Assembly (NCBI GenBank): GCA_030591285.1
Contig: JAUVBH010000093.1
Location: 1-6,511 of the forward strand
DNA length: 6,511 bases
Direction of reading: 5' to 3'
Origin: Thermoplasmatota archaeon
GTDB lineage: Archaea > Thermoplasmatota > Penumbrarchaeia > Penumbrarchaeales > Penumbrarchaeaceae
Shown: positions 6,385 to 6,511 of the stretch, piece by piece
Numbering within the stretch: position 1 is the first letter of the stretch
Layout: each line of letters begins with the position of its first letter
Made by a program: the position numbers and the translations under genes
Notes under the pieces: generated by a model
Databases searched by the model: none
What the model was told of the DNA's origin: nothing
What the model saw: the letters and a program-made list of their open reading frames with translations, nothing else

Positions 6385-6402
6385 TTTAATAGTTCATATA
6401 AC
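6385..6402. promoter_or_regulatory. Interleaved divergent TATA boxes
   Basis: TTTAATA on the plus strand (6385-6391) is centred 27 nt before ATG 6415. TTATAT on the minus strand (6397-6402) is centred about 41 nt before the hydrolase ATG. Each box lies between the other box and its predicted start site, or next to it, so the two initiation complexes should overlap. Confidence 0.45.
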
Positions 6403-6414
6403 ATTCGATTTTCA

Positions 6415-6511
6415 ATGGACAAGGGTTCGGTCACCGGTTGGAAACTTGATGAGCGGGTCCGCTCCGATGCCCTGAAAGAGATCTCCCCATCTTTGGAAGA
6501 AAGGGAGCAGG
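6415..6511 (+). CDS. N-terminal fragment of an unidentified protein, cut by window edge
   Basis: An ATG at 6415-6417 opens a frame of 32 codons with no stop before the window ends. The product begins MDKGSVTGWKLDER and continues with a charged, helix-prone stretch (VRSDALKEISPSLEEREQ). No Shine-Dalgarno site precedes the ATG, but a TATA-like box lies 27 nt upstream, so the message is probably leaderless, a common arrangement in archaea. The KEISPSLEERE segment loosely resembles the N-terminal helix of archaeal CCA-adding tRNA nucleotidyltransferases, which often read like I-x-P-S/T-x-E-E-R. The fragment is too short to assign, and this identity is only a guess. Confidence 0.6.
   Translation, partial: MDKGSVTGWKLDERVRSDALKEISPSLEEREQ

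Noticed and set aside
1..6511. CRISPR array, tRNA or rRNA gene, insertion sequence, attachment site or defence operon
   Set aside because: No regularly spaced repeats, cloverleaf-like segment, transposase or terminal inverted repeats were seen, and the genes present are housekeeping or envelope types.

Overview
The window looks archaeal, most likely Thermoplasmatota or a related euryarchaeal lineage. The main evidence is a complete membrane-anchored LonB protease, with two transmembrane segments inserted in its AAA+ module. That architecture replaces soluble bacterial LonA in archaea. TATA-like boxes about 25 nt upstream of plausible transcription starts and a large secreted PKD/CARDB surface protein agree with this. 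The lineage within archaea is an inference; no rRNA or other marker gene is present. Base composition is moderate, with AT-rich intergenic stretches.

Layout from left to right. Positions 1-199 are AT-rich and hold no convincing gene, but contain a strong hairpin-plus-U-tract terminator (143-172) for the minus-strand transcript arriving from the right. Positions 200-3117 (minus) encode one large surface protein: a signal peptide, three CarboxypepD_reg-like beta domains, PKD repeats, a CARDB domain, a C-terminal membrane anchor and a short basic tail. It is split into two reading frames (852 and 120 residues) that overlap by the four bases GTGA. The break falls inside the CARDB domain, and a single -1 step at the junction restores a continuous 972-residue protein. 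The 271-bp gap 3118-3388 holds the surface-protein promoter, its Shine-Dalgarno site and several short inverted repeats.

Positions 3389-5392 (minus) encode LonB; the preferred start is an internal ATG with a good Shine-Dalgarno site. An 86- to 110-bp divergent promoter region separates it from a small plus-strand membrane protein (5503-5709). That gene runs tail to tail, with a 1-nt gap, into a glyoxalase II-like metallo-beta-lactamase hydrolase (5711-6358, minus). A second compact divergent promoter (6359-6414) separates the hydrolase from a plus-strand gene that starts at 6415, probably leaderless, and leaves the window after 32 codons.

No operon is evident: each gene appears to have its own promoter. 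LonB (membrane protein quality control) and the anchored surface protein both act at the cell envelope, but nothing here shows that they work together. I found no mobile element, CRISPR array, tRNA, rRNA or clear defence system. The observation most worth following up is the split surface protein at 559-571.
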